Below, in pieces: positions 20,698 to 33,450 of a stretch of DNA of 64,000 nucleotides. Below the pieces are notes generated by a model. The model saw only the letters and a list, made by a program, of their open reading frames with translations. It was not told where the DNA came from and searched no databases. A program made the position numbers and the translations under genes. The DNA is from Polytrichum commune (taxonomy: Eukaryota > Streptophyta > Polytrichopsida > Polytrichales > Polytrichaceae), in contig OX485806.1 in NCBI GenBank assembly GCA_950295325.1, positions 23,004,001 through 23,068,000 of the forward strand, read 5' to 3'. Every line of letters starts with the position of its first letter. Within the stretch, counting starts at the first letter, position 1.

Positions 20698-21435
20698 GGC
20701 AGTGTATAAGTAGCCTAAAATGGACACATCAATGTGTAACATATTCAGAATCTTGTAGAAGTGTATCTAACATGCTGACATGCTACTAATTTCATCAATA
20801 AAATGGAGAGAATCTCTCCATGTGTTGAGGGACTGTTCCAAATGCTGGATCTTGTCACCAGCTTTTCTCCATTTGAATGGCATTTGATTGGGAGCAGATT
20901 TTAATTGCGCATGTCAAAATCACTACCATCACTGCCACCAAAGTATGTACTTCACAATTGCCAAATAAGTGAATTCTAGGAGAGTATTGTGTCTGTAAGA
21001 TGATTAAGAATGCCAGGGAAGGAGGAGAAAGGGATATATTTATACAAAATAAACAAGCTAAAATAAACTATATGTGTTGCCACAAAAAGTAGAGCTGGTT
21101 GGTCTATGGTGTCATTGAGCTCATGAGAAGAATAAGATGAGTCAAGGTCGGTTACATCACCCCTGCAGCTCATAATTGAGAGAATTAATCAATTTGGTAA
21201 GACTATTATCATGGATTGAGGAAAAATTATATTGAAACAAAAAAAGAAAAACAATCCATTGAGTCAAGAATTGAATTAAATTTGATTGGCAGGATTGCCA
21301 TGCAAACAACAATGCATTGTTGGGAATACCAACAAATGCCACAGCTAGTGGAACTGCAATATCTCAAATTACTCGATTGATAAGCGTCATCACTCAAAAT
21401 TGAACACAAATTCCACAACTGTTTGCCTCTTCTCC
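20698..21435. other. Convergent intergenic region between PLATZ and PWWP genes
   Basis: Contains the probable PLATZ 3' UTR (AATAAAATGG near 20797) and the 3' flank of the minus-strand PWWP gene. No other feature is recognised. Confidence 0.4.
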
Positions 21436-24400
21436 CTACACTGACAGTCTTGTGTCGAGAGTGAAGGGAGAGCCAGCAGGTGCAGCCAACCCCAACTGAC
21501 GCATTATCCGTAACCGCCTCAGCCTTCGCTCAGGTTTCCTTTGTACTCTCTCCTCTTCCTGCTTCACAGGCTTCATCATTTCAGAAAGTTGTTAAGCTAC
21601 AAAACATATAATCATAATACTTGTGCAATACTAGTACATATACCTCTAATGATGGCAAAATTTTGACACAAAATGAATAATCTGTCAATATGTTTTGAAG
21701 GACAACCCTCAACTGTTGGACCAAATCCACTTGTGGCTTTCACAAAGTTCATATTGGTTATGAACTAATTTCAGGATCCCCTCTAGGTTGGACGACCCCT
21801 AGAAAAAATTAAAGAAACTTGATCTCAAAAACACACGAGAGACACACCATGTTTGACGTCATGAAGTTTGGTGAGTAATCTCTAACTTATACCTCTGCAC
21901 CATGTGAGACAGGTATCATTGTTTTATAATCATTGCTAAAGAGACTAGAGACCAACATATCTCTATTCATTAGAGAATAGTGCAGTCCACAATGAAACAT
22001 CCATGTTGATCGGTATGATTGGAAGGCAGTATGCAGTTTGTCATTGCTGATGGAAATAAGTTCCGTGATTTCAAAACGGAAATTTACTTGGCCCAAAATT
22101 GCAGAAGTAGCAGAAGAAATCAGTAAGACAAACTGTACCTCGTAGAGCACCTTAGGCTTCCTCTTTCGTGCAGGTCTTTGCTCTGATCCCCCATCCTCAG
22201 GAGTAAACTGTTTCCCATTCCCATTCTCCTGTACACCTGTATGCATGATCCTAATTAGTATTAGAAACATGCTGGTCTTCATGGCATGTTTAATGTTCTG
22301 TGCATTATCACTCTTCAATTACATTTCTTTCACCTACAGACCGTATGAAGTCAAATGTGCTATACAAATCTTTCTACAGGTTGTCTTCCAGAGATATATT
22401 GTCTCTGCTAGGATAAAACTGCTGAATGCTGCATATCTTACTTATGTTCCTACATTACAAGTACTTAGTAGGTTCCACTCACACTTATTTTCTAAGAACC
22501 TTCAAAGTAAATGTTGGATCGAATTGTCTCTCATACAGTTGAAACTTACTAAGATGACACAGAGAAGCACTAATACCACCAACATGAGTTAATTACTCAA
22601 ACTACCACATGCAAAATATTGACAGTGGGACAGACAAGATGTCATTGCATCACTGGACTGTTTGAAACTTGGGAAGGGTCATGTGTGCAAACCATTGCCA
22701 TTGGATTTCTTGGGAGGGGTCTTGGGTTCCTCTTCTTCCACCGCATCAACAACGAACGAGTCTGGGAGCTTTCCAGTTCTCCTAAATTCAAGTGCCTGTG
22801 CATCAAGATAGACGCCAAAAATTAGAATATTGATAATCTTTTTTTGATTTCAGCCCTTGAGATCTCTTTACTGCTCTTCTAAAACCCACCAAGAAGAGGA
22901 AAACTGTTCCACAAATCCCAAAAAAACTAGGTCACTTTGTTTGAAAAGTGATTTTAATTGAACCTAACTGACAGTACTATTTGATGCAAGATGAGCTTTC
23001 TGAAAATATGATGACAATGAGGATGCAAACCTCTTCAATGCCCTTCTGAAGAGCCTTCTTCCTTATTTTACTCCTTTCTTGAAGCTTCTGTAAGAAAGAA
23101 AAAAACATATAAATACACAACAATCTACAAATTGGATGAGATTTTGTGTCTGATAACAAGCAAAATGAAACAGCACAGCATTACTCAAGAACCTCCACAC
23201 ACATAGCACAAAGGCCATTTCAGATAGAAAACAGCAGTGGAGACTCATTTAAACCACCTCAAGAGTCATAACGCAAGGAGCTGTTCACCTCCTTCTAAGG
23301 CCCTCTATTGACCTTCAGGACAAGTTTACAAAACTGATAGATATTGCTAGAATGTCATTGATACAAGTATTCCCCCACTGCTTGCTTAGATACTGCACAT
23401 CCTCAAAAGTCATAAACATGTTGGAACTTCCATACTTACCACGTTAAAATCTGATAAGCCAACCTTTGGATCAACCCAACCACTGCACCCAACACACCAG
23501 TCCATTCCTAATTTGAATTCAATTTATTGATGAACTAACATAAAGGATGGTTGTTGAAGTTTAGTTGGAACCGATTCACCACTATGCAGGATGGAAGCAA
23601 TTGTAGATACTTAAATACCATTACTAGGATGGATATGGTAAGGGGTGGTTTAACAATACGAGACTATGGAAATCTGCATCCTAACAGCAAGGTATCTAAA
23701 CTAGTTAATAAAAAAGTTGAGCTTTATGTCTCAGCTAAAATAGCAAGTATATTTAAGAAAAAGTTGTCCTATTTTAGCAATAGAAAAAGGGGGTGTATTT
23801 CAATGGCAAGCACAGTAAAAGAAAGAAATGAAAGAATTTCCTTCCTGTACTTGAATGTCCATGGAGTAAAGAAAACACAGAACAAAATTCTACATAAAAA
23901 CATATGATGGACAAGGCTCGGGGTTCGTGGCGTCTATGTAAACTCCTCCATCGTGGATGAAGGGGCTATTTTAAAAATAAGCCCCTACAGATTCCTTCCA
24001 ATTTGACCTCACTAGACTAATACGGGGTTTATGATGCTATTTCCGGAGTCAAACCATCTGAAAATATATATTTCCAGACTATAAATAGTTTTCTACATTT
24101 TCACCTTCCTAACAGATGAGTTTACATAGACACCATGACTCCTTGACCAGGTGGACAATCACAAATATACAGCAGAAAACACATGCGATAGTAGATGGTA
24201 AGATGAGAAGGTAAGAGTACAAACTAGTCATAAGTTCCAAAGAACCGAACTAAAACATCCTTGCTGCTTCGATGATCGCCCCCAGTGCCGACTGGCACTG
24301 TTCTTTCATCAGTCACCTACTCCAGACAGCCACAATCTCAGTCACGCAATAACAAAAAATTCTGAAATATCTCAATGAGGTTTGATCGAAAGTATAATCC

Positions 24401-27400
24401 ACATATTTTCTTCATAAATTGCAGCCATGGAGCATGGAAACCATGAAGCAAGGAAAACATGGAGTCTGCACCCACAAGGCTTGATCACCAGGAGTATGTT
24501 GACCAGGTTACCTGTTGAAAGTTCACCTCATAACTACATATACTCCAGAATAGAAGTAAAGTATGCGTACATTCCAGTATTAATTAGAATAGATACCCAC
24601 AGGACTCTAGATATCATTAGCACACCCAGCAAAATGTCACCACCTTGCCCATCTTAGGTCATATGAACAGACATTAATTCCAAAGCTCCCACTGAGACAC
24701 TCAAATCACTCACAAATATATCTAATAAATCATAACAACTTCCAGTAAAGTTTCCCATCTGATCCTTCCTTCACAAGCCAAAAAAGGAAAACACATTTCC
24801 CTTTGGGAGGGAGATGCAGCACCTGACCCAAGCCGACCACAGTTCCAATAAGAAAAAGGAGAAAATTACTGACCTGAGCAGGCCACCAAGGAAACCGTGC
24901 AAATTTTGCCCAAACAAGTTGGCCATGTATAAAATGCAAAGGATCCACCACAGCCAATGAGGTCCCTTCATCCCCGTCTGCCCCGTCTGCCCCGTCTCCC
25001 ATGTCAGATACTTGAGTCGAAACTGCACCGTTTGATACCGTACCCTCTACGAGCTCTTCACTATGAGTTGCCGCCATTTCTGAAGGATATGGACAAATAC
25101 ACTTTCTTAGTGCAGAAGAATAACAGATTTAAGGAGACAACAAAAGTGAAAGAATGAGCACTGAGACATGGCATGAAGAGGAATAAAGGCAGATGAAAAG
25201 AATGCCTGCAATTCTATCTGAAAGAATGAGAGAAAAACCTGAATCAGTCGCACCCTCATCTGCATCGAGGCTGACACCATTCCCAAATGACCCCTCACTT
25301 TGTGACTGAGCTTCTTCTTTCAAGGATGAACGCTCCTCAAAATCGCTGCTTCCTGCATCTGAATGTTCCTGCCTTGTACTCTGGTATTCCTCATCTCCTG
25401 CAATTGCAACTCATTTTGAGGAACCCAAAGAAAGTGGTTTCTTCAATCATTAACAGCACCCCTTGACTTCCACATTCTATTGTCTTCTTTGTTTAGCATC
25501 TCGGTGAGGGGGTTAATCATATGTGGATACAGATGAATTTTACCAAGTTCTCAAAGCTTCTATACGTTCCATTAAACCACTCATAACCCCACCGTTGAGC
25601 TGAATTCAGTGGGCTCATACCTAGTGAACGAATGCTTTAGAAGCCGCATTTTCCAGAATCAATATTCCACTGCATTCCATGCATCCCAACGCCTTGAGAA
25701 ATGTGTTTGATCTTCAGTTTCAGGCTTGGGTGTACAGAATTTTGTTCTTCAGTAGGGTTAAACAGTTTCTTCAAGGATCATGGTTTTCAGTTTGGAAGTT
25801 TGAGAGTGCTGGAGATGCATGTTGAGAGTCAGTAAATCAGGGCACTAAAGCCTCTCAGCCTTTAATCTTCTGTCACCTGTCAGATGATTGACTCAATCCT
25901 TAGTCTAGTGTTGTATCCATGTCTTGGTGGAATTAGTAAGGATGTCAACAGTTAACAACCTCCAATATGTACTAAGAGGCCATCACATGTTTAATGGTAT
26001 TCAATTAACAAATTTTTGAAGACCTCTAGAATGATTGTCTTGTATTTCCTTTTATGGTGATGTTGTCATCTCAGTGCTTGCTTCCCAGAGATGCAAACCA
26101 CAGGCCACCCACCTCCCAATTCTAAGCCTCTCTGATTTAAGTTTGTGCTTTTGAGTAGCTTGTCCAAGAGCAAAAACCGATAGATTTCAAGAAAATATTG
26201 ACTTGATGTACAGTCTTAACAAATTAGAATAGAGTATGAAGAACTCAATTTCTATGGAAAGTTCAGGCAATATTGTTGAAAATAAAATCCTTTCTTAACC
26301 ACCCTCTACAATCTCCATCAAGTTATGACCGTAGTCTATATATATACAGGTTAATTCGTACACAACTGAAACAAGTACACATATTCAATTATGGGGTAGT
26401 GAAAATATTATAGGCGACACTCAACTATATCCTTGATTATCTCACAGGTCAGACTTTAACATGTAATATAGCTGCTACAACAAGCTCTCATCCTAAAATG
26501 AGTACATCTTGGCATAAGTCAGCTTTGATGCGGTTGCCAAGAGTGTCTCAAGCTACTATCCTACATAAATTTTACGTCAGGCCTCTACTGACTTTGTTGA
26601 CTAATGATGGTAGATTGAAGTTAAGGTGATCAAAAATGGCAGGTGACCTACCATCGACCCAGTTCAGCATACGGAAAAAGATCGAAGCTAACACAGCTCC
26701 ATACACGGTTATGGACATTCCCTAATCTCCACTGTACTCAAATTACGATCTTGTTACAGCATAGCTAACTGCAAATGTAGGTTGCCACCGACGAGCTCAC
26801 AGCGGATTTCAGTGCTCAACTGAAAGATGTATGACACCATCTCCCCGTAAGGTCGGTATGATCAACAAGAAAAGATAATTGGTAAGGATGAAGAAAGAAA
26901 TATAAAGCGTGTCCTCTGAAAGATGAAATTTATTACAAAGAAAATAGAATTTCTTGATGACTTCATTGACTTACGATGGTAGTTTAGACTTAAGGTGATC
27001 AAAAATGGCAATGTGACCTGCAATTATCCCAGTTCACCATACGAAAATAAAAAAATCGAAGCTAACTGCAGCTCCATACATGCTGATGGACATTCCCTCC
27101 TCTTCCGCTACACTTCCTTCACGATCTTGTTACATCACCGCTAACTTCCAATGTAAGTTACTACCGACGAGCTCACAGTGCATTTCAGTGCCCAACTGAA
27201 GATGCGTGACACCATATCTCTTAAGGTTGGCATCATCAACAAGAAGAAGATAAATGGTGAGGGTGAAGAAAGCAATATAAAGCGTGTCCTCTGAAAGATA
27301 GAATTTGAGAAATTTGAGAGAAGAACCACCAAAAGGGGACCACAAGAAGATCAGTTCAAGGACCAGACCAAATTCCTTTCAAATGAAGAAAGAGAATGTG

Positions 27401-27728
27401 AAGATGATACAAACCTCGAAGATCGATCACATGATTCTCAAAGCTATCAGAATCGTAGGTAATTTCGACCACAACCTCTTGCGGCTTGGCTTTCCCGTTT
27501 TTCTGCACTGGCGCTGTTTTCTGTTTCTTGCCTCCTCCATTTGCCCCCCGAGATTTTTTGGCCCCTAAACAAGAATATTTCATTCAATCAATCTGTTCCA
27601 ACTTCCCAGATCTCAACAATAATACCACAATAATCGACAGCAACGTCAGCGTAATTCATCATGCACTTGTGCTTGCGTTTCATAAATCAAGTTTCGAGAG
27701 CTTTCTTGGCACCTTTGGACTTCGCCAT
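21436..27728 (-). CDS. PWWP-domain protein, ten exons
   Basis: Predicted 352-residue nuclear protein. Exons on the minus strand: 27713-27728, 27415-27564, 25239-25397, 24874-25079, 24225-24316, 23440-23482, 23031-23087, 22693-22795, 22139-22236, 21436-21570; all junctions are GT-AG and phases agree. The N-terminus is basic (MAKSKGAKKSRGANGGGKK), followed by an acidic, serine-rich segment. The PWWP domain is at about residues 160-215, built from VWAKFARFPWWPAQ, DVLVRFFGTYDYGWVDP and SDFNV across three exons. A basic charged C-terminus follows (RPARKRKPK, RRLRRLRIMRQLG). PWWP domains bind methylated histone tails and DNA, so a chromatin role is inferred; the exact orthologue is not recognised. 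The last acceptor (at 21571) has a weak pyrimidine tract and is the least certain junction. The 16-base first exon is supported only by phase and the MAKSK-G-AKKSR join. Long introns hold tandem repeats. Confidence 0.82.
26600..27310. repeat. Tandem duplication of about 370 bp in a PWWP intron
   Basis: Unit 1 (about 26600-26935) and unit 2 (about 26970-27305) share AAGGTGATCAAAAATGGCA, ACCGACGAGCTCACAG and TATAAAGCGTGTCCTCTGAAAG in the same order. Divergence is moderate. It lies in the intron between the second and third coding exons and carries no ORF. Confidence 0.8.
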
Positions 27729-28349
27729 CGTCTTTCAATTGCCCTCAACACATCGCACCTTCCTCTGAACACATCCGAAAGATAAATCCTCACAGAAAAA
27801 TTCTCCTGCTGTGTCCCTCACACCCGAGGTGCTGCACACACCATTCAAATACCCTTAGGGTTTGCAGAAGCTCACGAAGAAACAAGAATTCAACCAACGA
27901 ACCTCGGCAGCAATGTACGAGGAAAGCGATTCGTTATGCATTCAGTAACAAGCGATAAAAATAAATAATAAATAATAAATAAAATTTGCGCACATTCAGT
28001 CCGAGAATTGTAGAGGATGAAAACGATTTCGAGCACGATTGAGTCAAAATGCGATGGTGTTGATGGGAGAGTAAATGTGGCAATGCGAAACCCTACGTGA
28101 TGGAATGCAAATGATGAGGAGCGAATGCTTACAAACTAGGTCGAAGTGCGGTGGAATCGCCCCATGCAGCATGAATGACCCCATGGCCACACCATCTAAT
28201 ACCATGCCATGTCATGTCATGTCAAGTCCCGTCTTACCATGCCATGTCAATATATGTCCATTTCCGCATACATCCATCATGGCTGGAGTGCAGACAAGCT
28301 TCGACCTCACAACTAACCTCGAGGTATATGGGTCTTTAATGCTTATTTT
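27729..28349 (-). promoter_or_regulatory. Upstream region of the PWWP gene
   Basis: Region 5' of the minus-strand PWWP gene. It holds an ATAATAAATA microsatellite (27959-27984) and an imperfect CATGCCATGTCATGTC array (28192-28250). No confident TATA box is seen. Confidence 0.4.
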
Positions 28350-28690
28350 TTTCCAACTAGCCCACTGCTCCTAAGTTATGAAAGTGTGTGAATACTACAA
28401 GATGGTTAGCAAATGCAAATTGAGGCCATATCCACTTTCTTTAGTATTTTCGGAGCTCATATGAATATCTTCTTCATTATCAAAGTGAAGATTCTCCTGT
28501 TCATGAAATGGTCATATAGGTGTCCCAATTATGTTGAATCAATAATGGTTGTCATATTCTAAGCATGTGGTATTCCAATTTCTATCAAAGATGTTTTTTG
28601 GTATCCGTTCCTAGAATCACATCAAATCACATCATTATCACTCAAATATACATGTCCTAATAAAGAAAAAGTAACCAACCAAGGGTTGTC
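28350..28690 (+). mobile_element. Family A MITE, copy 5
   Basis: Contains TTTTTTTCCAACTAGCCCAC, TTTTCGGAGCTCATATGAATATC, and the CACTCAAATATACATGTCC end. Orientation is forward. It faces copy 6, about 80 bp away, in reverse. Confidence 0.7.
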
Positions 28691-28769
28691 TATCTTCTGT
28701 GGGGTTCATGTGGGGTTTATGCGGTTACTCTTCTTAATCCAAACACCTATGTTTGAGCGGTAAGGTAAG

Positions 28770-29070
28770 TGGGCCCATTTCAGCTGCTTGTCTTAGATGG
28801 ACACCTATACATGGGTGGTTGTGGTTAGTTGTGGATTTCAGATGGATAACAAAAAGACATCACGTGTTTTAAATGAGACTCTTGGACTATGTGCCTGAAA
28901 AAATTAAATTGTTCTAGGTTTTATAATCAACATAATGGGGGGGGGTCTCCTATATGAGCATTTGTAAGAAATAGAATCTTCACGTTGATAATGGATACAA
29001 TATTCATATGAGGTCTAAAATCACGAGGAAAATGGCTACATGCATGATTTGGAGTTGCTAAGTGGGTCTT
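28770..29070 (-). mobile_element. Family A MITE, copy 6
   Basis: Reverse orientation copy with ATGGACACCTATACATGGGTG, the poly-G tract at 28936-28945 and ATATTCATATGAGGTCTAAAA. With copy 5 it makes an inverted pair. Confidence 0.65.
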
Positions 29071-30415
29071 AAACAGACTTACAAGCACATAGGATGCCAA
29101 AAAGATACATGTCACAATGAATTTGAAATATGTGCTCAAAATATACACACCATCCTCCAACAACTTTTACATCTCTACTCCAATTTTGAGACTTGAATTG
29201 ATAATCTTTGTGATTTAAGAATCGGTAACCAAATGAGACAATATATCTCAATTCCACCTGACAATCCACGATACAAGAGGTCAAATTAAACAAAGGACTA
29301 CAATATTGTACCTACGTGATTTACGGTGTCGAGTTGGTCTAATTTCATAGGTAATCCCATAATATCAACCCACGATTATAATTTGAGAGTCCTTGAAGAT
29401 TGTTGCGTTCTTTTAGAAGTAAATACCTTTTCACAAGCGTTGATGAGCCGACATGCACCTATCTCACCCAAGCCTATGCAATCCCATATAGTTGGCTAGA
29501 AATATTTGGTTTCCATTACTATCTCAAAGTGATTGAGTGGGCCATAGTGGTAAGGATGTACCCAAAATTCAAGTAATAGAAAAGCACCCATCCTAGCACT
29601 ATTATGGCCTTAAATGGCTCAAACTTTGAGTTTTCATGGGATCCATGAAAAGGCCTTGGATTTAAGTCATTATGTACATAATATTGTGATTTTAACTTAT
29701 GCAAAAGCTTGTTTTTCATCAAAATAAAATTATGTCAAAGACATTGTGACTCCTTAAAAACACCGAGATGTATTATTAATTGTTTATTACAAATTGTAGC
29801 CCTAGTAGTTTTGTTAGGGGCCTTGTAGGCACTTCCCACACTACATGGGCAAATTTGGCAAGTTATTTTGAATAAATATTTAATTCATGTAAATATATTA
29901 GATTATTCAAAATCCCCAAAATTCCATTAATTCTTATTATTTCAAATTTATGGGCATTGTGTTGACAAAGTTGCGGTATGATGTTGTTGGTTTTTTTTTA
30001 ATCATAAGCAGGGAGTGCTTGGGTGAGTGATGGTTGAATTTAGCACAACATTTGAAAAGAACTTGAGTCTTGCTTACTTAGAGAAATAGTAGTTTGTGGC
30101 ATTGTGGAGGTAGAATTGGTTTTTGTTGAGATGGATAACTATAAACCTTTGTTGGGTGTATGCAAAGTTGAGGTATTCCCTAAGAAATTATGACAAATGA
30201 ACCTGGAAATATCGGGCGTTGAAAATTTTACCAAAAAATTGTTCGTAAGTCGGAAGGCCTCATAAAGACAAGTGGATGGTTTGTTGCTCAAGTGTGGTGT
30301 TGTACTCCACTCACTTTGTATTATGTTATGTTTTCTCATGCCATCATCCTTATCTTTTCCCTCATTTCAAATGTGTTTGCCTTTTGTGAATAAGTGAAAC
30401 GCATTCATGCACATT
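29071..30415. other. Intergenic region without recognised genes
   Basis: AT-rich sequence. No conserved frame, tRNA or repeat is recognised. Confidence 0.35.
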
Positions 30416-30436
30416 GGGGGGGGGGGGGGGGGAGGG
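30416..30436. repeat. Poly-G tract
   Basis: An almost uninterrupted run of about 15 G on the plus strand, followed by AGGG. The longest mononucleotide runs in this window are poly-G, at several unrelated places. Confidence 0.8.
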
Positions 30437-30599
30437 CTATTGGGTTTTTTTGGGGGAATATGTAGGTGGGTACTGTATTGGGACGATGACGCCTGATAGG
30501 TGGACAACATTTTTTGCCTTGGACATGCCGTGCCAATGGCACTACGTAAGGCCGACTCCAATCAGATAGGAGAAAATGGAGTTGGCAATTGCAAATTCT

Positions 30600-31720
30600 C
30601 ATGGAAACTAAATGCAAGGTATTTTCCTTCATACCAATCACAACTACAGGCTACGCTATTGGGTATGGGATCTCGGGAAATTTTGTTTACAATATGTGAT
30701 CTCTTTTGTGGATTGTTTGGCATGCTCTCTCAATTGTGACAATGCCTCCAAGAATGTATGTTATTGCCCGCTCTCAAAGGCAAGAGAGGGCCCGTGCTTG
30801 CCTTAAGTTTTTTGAGGTTGCTGTCACAATTGTTGTGGGAGGAACAGACGTGGACATTAGATTTCTTGTGAATTTGAGGATGTTTATAGAATAGGAGTGT
30901 ATTGTGGGCTTGTGTTCACGGAGACAGGTGGCGCATTGATGTAAAAGCATTTTTTAAATGGTTATGAAGGGGAATTACACTAGTCTACTGGTGTTAACCA
31001 CAAAAAATCAAGGTTTGTTTTGGATGGGATGAGAGTTCTCCCACCCGTCATGTGGTGTTTTGCAAGTGCTTGAGGAACGAGGGTTTGCATACAAACCCCT
31101 TGGCATGGTTGGGTATTGCATGAAGGATAACGGAGAGGAGCATCTTGAGTTTGTGCATATTAATGTGTTCACGAAGGACATGAATGAGGGGAAAATGGAG
31201 TATGCAAAGTTTGGAAAAGTGGGTTTGAATAATCATGTGAATCTCTCTTATAGCAACATTTTGCAAAGAGCACATCAATGGGCCCGTTTTCATATGAAAA
31301 AACACTTGGGTGTGAGTCTTCCGGGCACTTTATTCTATATGTGGGAAAAGGGCAATTCTATCACTTGGGTGATTCCATTGAGATCCACGGGTATGGCTGT
31401 GAAGAGTGTGGCTTCCATATGGAAGAGAATGATGAATCCTCATGATATCACCATGGAGGACATCTCCAATGTGTTCTTGAATACTATGATGGGGGCTCCA
31501 ACATCATGTATTTTAAAGCGCATGAGATTGCACATGATCATCGATGTGAGGAAAGGCATATCAACAAGAGTTTGAACGAGGAGGTCAATCTTGATGGTGA
31601 CAAAGTGGATCCCAAGCTTGGGAATCTCTAGCAGAGATGGCTCGAGGAAGATGTTGTGGATGGTGTGGCAGACGACTGAGTTGGTGTTTCCGGAGCTTCT
31701 AGAACTTGAGCTCATTTTTT
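30600..31720 (+). pseudogene. Decayed Rep/HUH-endonuclease-like transposon ORF
   Basis: Plus-strand coding fragments in several frames form one broken protein. About 30750-30894 reads RACLKFFEVAVTIVVGG and a VDIRFLVNLRMFIE motif, then a stop. About 31060-31575 is an open frame of 171 codons with LGMVGYCMKDN, EYAKFGKVGLNN, LQRAHQWARFHMKKHLG and SLPGTLFYM. The GYCMK segment fits the YxxK motif of HUH (Rep-type) endonucleases; the expected HUH-like histidine motif upstream (about 30930-30960) is not intact. This resembles dispersed plant ORFs I associate with HUH transposons, but the family call is inference. Stops and frameshifts rule out a functional product. Termini were not found. Confidence 0.4.
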
Positions 31721-33229
31721 GGTGGCGTTAGTGTTCGCATGTGGCATGCAAGTGCAATTATCTAGTCAAGTGTTGCGCTTGCATGGGCTACAATCACGCG
31801 GGAGTGGCGTCATAAACGTTAGAGTTGTTTGGTAGTGGCTGCAACTATTGATCCAGTAGGATGCCATTGTATTTATTGATGCAGGGCCTCTAAACCGGTA
31901 GCATAAAGGATGTTTTTTAGGCCACATTTTAGGTACATATGCTTATATCAATATATTTACGTTTGGCCTAGGAAGTGATGATGTGGCTTCTTGGTTTTTT
32001 TGGGGGTTTTATCTTCAGTTCCTTCATCTACTACTATACTATTGTGACTACCAATATATTGATAGGTGATAATGTTGCAGTCCTTTTATGAAGTTTGACT
32101 ATCAATTACCATAAATTTTGTGAACAATACCTCTCTCATCATGAAATTATTATGCAATCCTTCCATGTTCAACTTGTTACTTGATCATGATAGTTTCATA
32201 GTTTTGACGATATCTTTATAGTAAATAATTGGTGTTTCATGACTTGTAATTTGTTTTCTTAGTATGGATTATGCACGCCCTTTGAAGTTAAATATGCATT
32301 TTGTGACCTTATTCAATCGGGTTACTCTTTACACGTGACTCATTACATACTCAACTCAACCTCTCTTTGCATGTTTGGTTGCTACATCATAGTGTTTGGG
32401 TGTGGCATTTCCACACTTTTGGTAAAGCATGGTGCCAAGTTTCAATGCTATATATCTTCACAAAGCCATTGAGGGCTTGCATAATCTTGAAATCCAAACG
32501 GAGATGTTCTTAGGACAAAGTTGGCATTGGCTAGGGGCATGGAGATGTTGGTAGTGAACCATATTTTATAAGCAAACATATCCCATGTCTCATGTGCAAA
32601 GTGTCTAGCATCTTGATATGTACTAGGGTGATTCATTGTTATGTGTAAGGTTCTCAAGTGCTTTCCAATCATTCCCATACTTCTCTTTATTTTTTAGTAC
32701 TTCAACAATCAATGCAATCTTCTCAAGCTTATTACAAAGCCTTCTCTATCATATTTCCAACTCCCCATTTGATGCAATTATCATATATATAACCAATTTA
32801 AAAGGACATTTAATTTTGTTGAGAAATATGCGATGGCCACCTTGAATGCACTATAGAATGGATCACTTACACTGCAGTGAAAGAAAAAGAAGAAGTCACT
32901 TGGTGGCCATGACCTTTGACTAATGGAGGGGGTAGGAGCTGCAATTGTTGGTCCGTTGGTGTTTATCATTGCACCTATGTTAAATTTGTGCCTTGCAACC
33001 ATGTTAAATTTCTTGAATTTATATGATTCTAAATCATTTACTAAGGATTTATGAAAATTACTAAATATTTCTACCATGTTGATGCGATCTTAAAAGCATT
33101 AGCAACAACTTTTCTTTTAAGTACAATAAAAATTGAGCTCTAGAAAGCTTATTTTTTAGATAATATGATGAAATCATAATACACTCCAAAAAGTTAAAGG
33201 TTAAGCTTAAAAAATATTTTTGGCAACTC
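31721..33229 (-). other. AT-rich region with unidentified minus-strand ORF fragments
   Basis: Minus frames at 32448-32678 (HETWDMFAYKIWF) and 32781-33077 (RSWPPSDFFFFFHCSVSDPFYSAFKVA, continuing) look more protein-like than random but are short, unlinked and unfamiliar. They may be fragments of a transposon protein. No complete gene. Confidence 0.3.
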
Positions 33230-33450
33230 TACACTAGTAATCAATTGTTTCACCCTCCCCTGGTAGGATTTATAAAGAGAGCGGGAATTATTTTTTACGA
33301 GTGCACCTCTCATTCATCTAGCATAGAAGCCTTGAAATAGCTTGCAACTTGGAGGCTACATTTTTGTAGTTAATTTGACACCAAAATCGGCTTTAAAGAC
33401 CCCAAATTAGTCTACTTGAGGTCATTCTGAACCGAATTGGCAACAAACAT
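33230..33450 (+). repeat. Dispersed repeat family D, copy 2
   Basis: Direct copy of the block at 7165-7350 and 63660-63865, including TTGAAATAGCTTGCAAC, GGCTTTAAAGACCCCAAATTAGTCTACTTGAGGTCATT and GGCAACAAAC. A TTTATAAAGAGAG motif precedes it. Confidence 0.55.

Noticed and set aside
23551-23907. 118-codon plus-strand open frame
   Set aside because: Lies in an intron of the PWWP gene on the opposite strand; K/N-rich AT-driven composition and no homologous features.
28192-28250. CRISPR-like repeat array
   Set aside because: Only short imperfect CATGTC words without spacers; a simple plant microsatellite.
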